Shown here: positions 4,429-5,339 of the stretch, in pieces
Numbering within the stretch: the first letter of the stretch is position 1
How the letters are laid out: each line of letters opens with the position of its first letter
Assembly: GCA_028710055.1 (NCBI GenBank)
Contig: JAQUSX010000017.1
Span: 2,796-8,134, forward strand
Length of the DNA stretch: 5,339 bases
DNA from: Clostridia bacterium
GTDB taxonomy: Bacteria > Bacillota > Clostridia > Christensenellales > CAG-314
Direction of reading: 5' to 3'
Notes under the pieces: generated by a model
Databases searched by the model: none
Told to the model about the DNA's origin: nothing
Seen by the model: the letters and a program-made list of their open reading frames with translations, nothing else
Translations under genes and position numbers: made by a program

Positions 4429-5339
4429 ATGAGTTTTCTGCTATCTTTTTTTGAAGGAAACACATTCTTTTTCGGCTGGGAAGTCGATTTTATCTTATTT
4501 TTACAAAAATTAAGCTCTTCTTTTTCCGACGCATTAGCAAAAATAGTGACGATGTTCGGCGAAGAATACATTATGGTAGCTATTTTAGGTTTTTTATATT
4601 GGTCTTACAACAAAGCTTTCGGCGAATTTGTGGGATTTAACCTTCTGACGGTTAACGTTCTAAATCCAATGATAAAAAATATAGCCAACCGCAGACGTCC
4701 GTATTTTGATAATCCCGACATTGAATGTAAAAAACTTGTGGACGCCAATGCTGATCCGTTGGACGTAGTGGCGCAAGGATACTCTTTCCCGTCGGGACAT
4801 TCGTCGGGCTCCGCCGCGATATATTCGTCGCTGCCCGTGTACAAGCGCAAAAACTGGCTTATCGTCATTGCCGTCGTTATTCCTTTATTAGTGGGATTGT
4901 CTCGTTGTTATCTTGGCGTACACTACCCTACCGACGTAATAGCGGGCTGGGCTTTGGGACTGTTCGTCGTGTTCTTTATGTATTTTTTGCGTTCCGTAAT
5001 CAAAAACAAATATTATATTTATCTGGCGACTTTGGCGATAGCTCTTATCGGTGTTTTTTATTGCACCACGAACGATTATTACACAAGCCTGGGTATGCTG
5101 GCTGGATTTATCGGCGGAATATTTTTCGAAGAAAAAATTACAAAATTTAAAAACACCCGCGTGTGGTGGCGTATGATTTTGCGTGTTGTTATCGGCGGAG
5201 CTTTATATATCGGACTAAACGAACTTATAAAACTTCCAGTAAAAATAGTTCCGGGCGGATCGGAATGGCTTGAAACCGCTTCCGCTGGCAATTTTGCTTT
5301 CCGCGTGGTAAGATACGCGATAGTTACATTCTTTGTAAT
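4429..5339 (+). CDS. PAP2-family membrane phosphatase (C-terminal end beyond window)
   Basis: The frame is open from the ATG at 4429-4431 to the right edge: 303 complete codons and no stop. The six-G ribosome binding site (4417-4422) is six bases upstream. All three phosphatase motifs of the PAP2 superfamily are intact: K83-x6-R90-P91, PSGH at 121-124, and S158-R159-x5-H165-x3-D169. His124, His165 and Asp169 would be catalytic. Hydrophobic stretches at about 48-62, 67-82, 143-164, 169-187, 195-212, 219-233 and 249-264, with another beginning near 290, indicate a polytopic membrane protein. PAP2 enzymes remove phosphate from lipid phosphates or pyrophosphates such as phosphatidate, phosphatidylglycerophosphate or undecaprenyl pyrophosphate. 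Which one applies here cannot be told. The C-terminal extension after the third motif (about 130 residues, at least three membrane segments) makes it longer than minimal bacterial PAP2 proteins. The ending RYAIVTFFV resembles the last helix of that longer group, so only a few residues are probably missing. Confidence 0.92.
   Translation, partial: MSFLLSFFEGNTFFFGWEVDFILFLQKLSSSFSDALAKIVTMFGEEYIMVAILGFLYWSYNKAFGEFVGFNLLTVNVLNPMIKNIANRRRPYFDNPDIECKKLVDANADPLDVVAQGYSFPSGHSSGSAAIYSSLPVYKRKNWLIVIAVVIPLLVGLSRCYLGVHYPTDVIAGWALGLFVVFFMYFLRSVIKNKYYIYLATLAIALIGVFYCTTNDYYTSLGMLAGFIGGIFFEEKITKFKNTRVWWRMILRVVIGGALYIGLNELIKLPVKIVPGGSEWLETASAGNFAFRVVRYAIVTFFV

Overview
The window suggests a low-GC Gram-positive bacterium of the Firmicutes/Clostridia type. 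The grounds are AT-rich spacers, AGGAGG-type ribosome binding sites, sigma-A-like promoters, a Gly-Cys-Leu tRNA cluster with encoded CCA ends, and the conserved Firmicute block rpmB <-> Asp23 (yloU) -> fakA (yloV). The species cannot be named from the sequence.

Layout from left to right. The minus strand at 1-290 carries the 5' part of a GNAT-type acetyltransferase that runs off the left edge, with its own promoter at 326-354. A terminator at 384-422 separates it from a very AT-rich orphan gene on the minus strand (450-953). That gene encodes a small protein with a perfect Walker A motif, and a 7-bp palindrome overlaps its promoter. A stretch without protein genes (954-1314) holds that promoter, two strong hairpin terminators (1092-1127 and 1258-1313), and a compact GC-rich, repeat-laden block between them that I cannot assign. 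Three tRNA genes follow on the minus strand, transcribed in the order Gly(GCC), Cys(GCA), Leu(TAA). Their likely promoter lies at 1649-1677.

The central part is a two-gene minus-strand operon: an Asp23/Gls24-family protein (3496-3846), then 19 nt later the fatty acid kinase subunit FakA/YloV (1800-3476). Diverging from it on the plus strand is rpmB (ribosomal protein bL28, zinc-ribbon form, 4043-4231) with its own promoter and terminator. The window ends with a plus-strand PAP2-family membrane phosphatase (from 4429). It has all three catalytic motifs and runs off the right edge probably close to its C-terminus.

How the genes work together: FakA phosphorylates exogenous fatty acids carried by FakB proteins, which are not in this window. 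The PAP2 protein is expected to remove phosphate from a lipid phosphate or pyrophosphate. Both therefore touch lipid metabolism, but they sit in separate transcription units. rpmB and the tRNAs are translation functions. No new defence, mobile or biosynthetic system is evident. The least explained items are the orphan P-loop gene and the repeat block beside the tRNA cluster.
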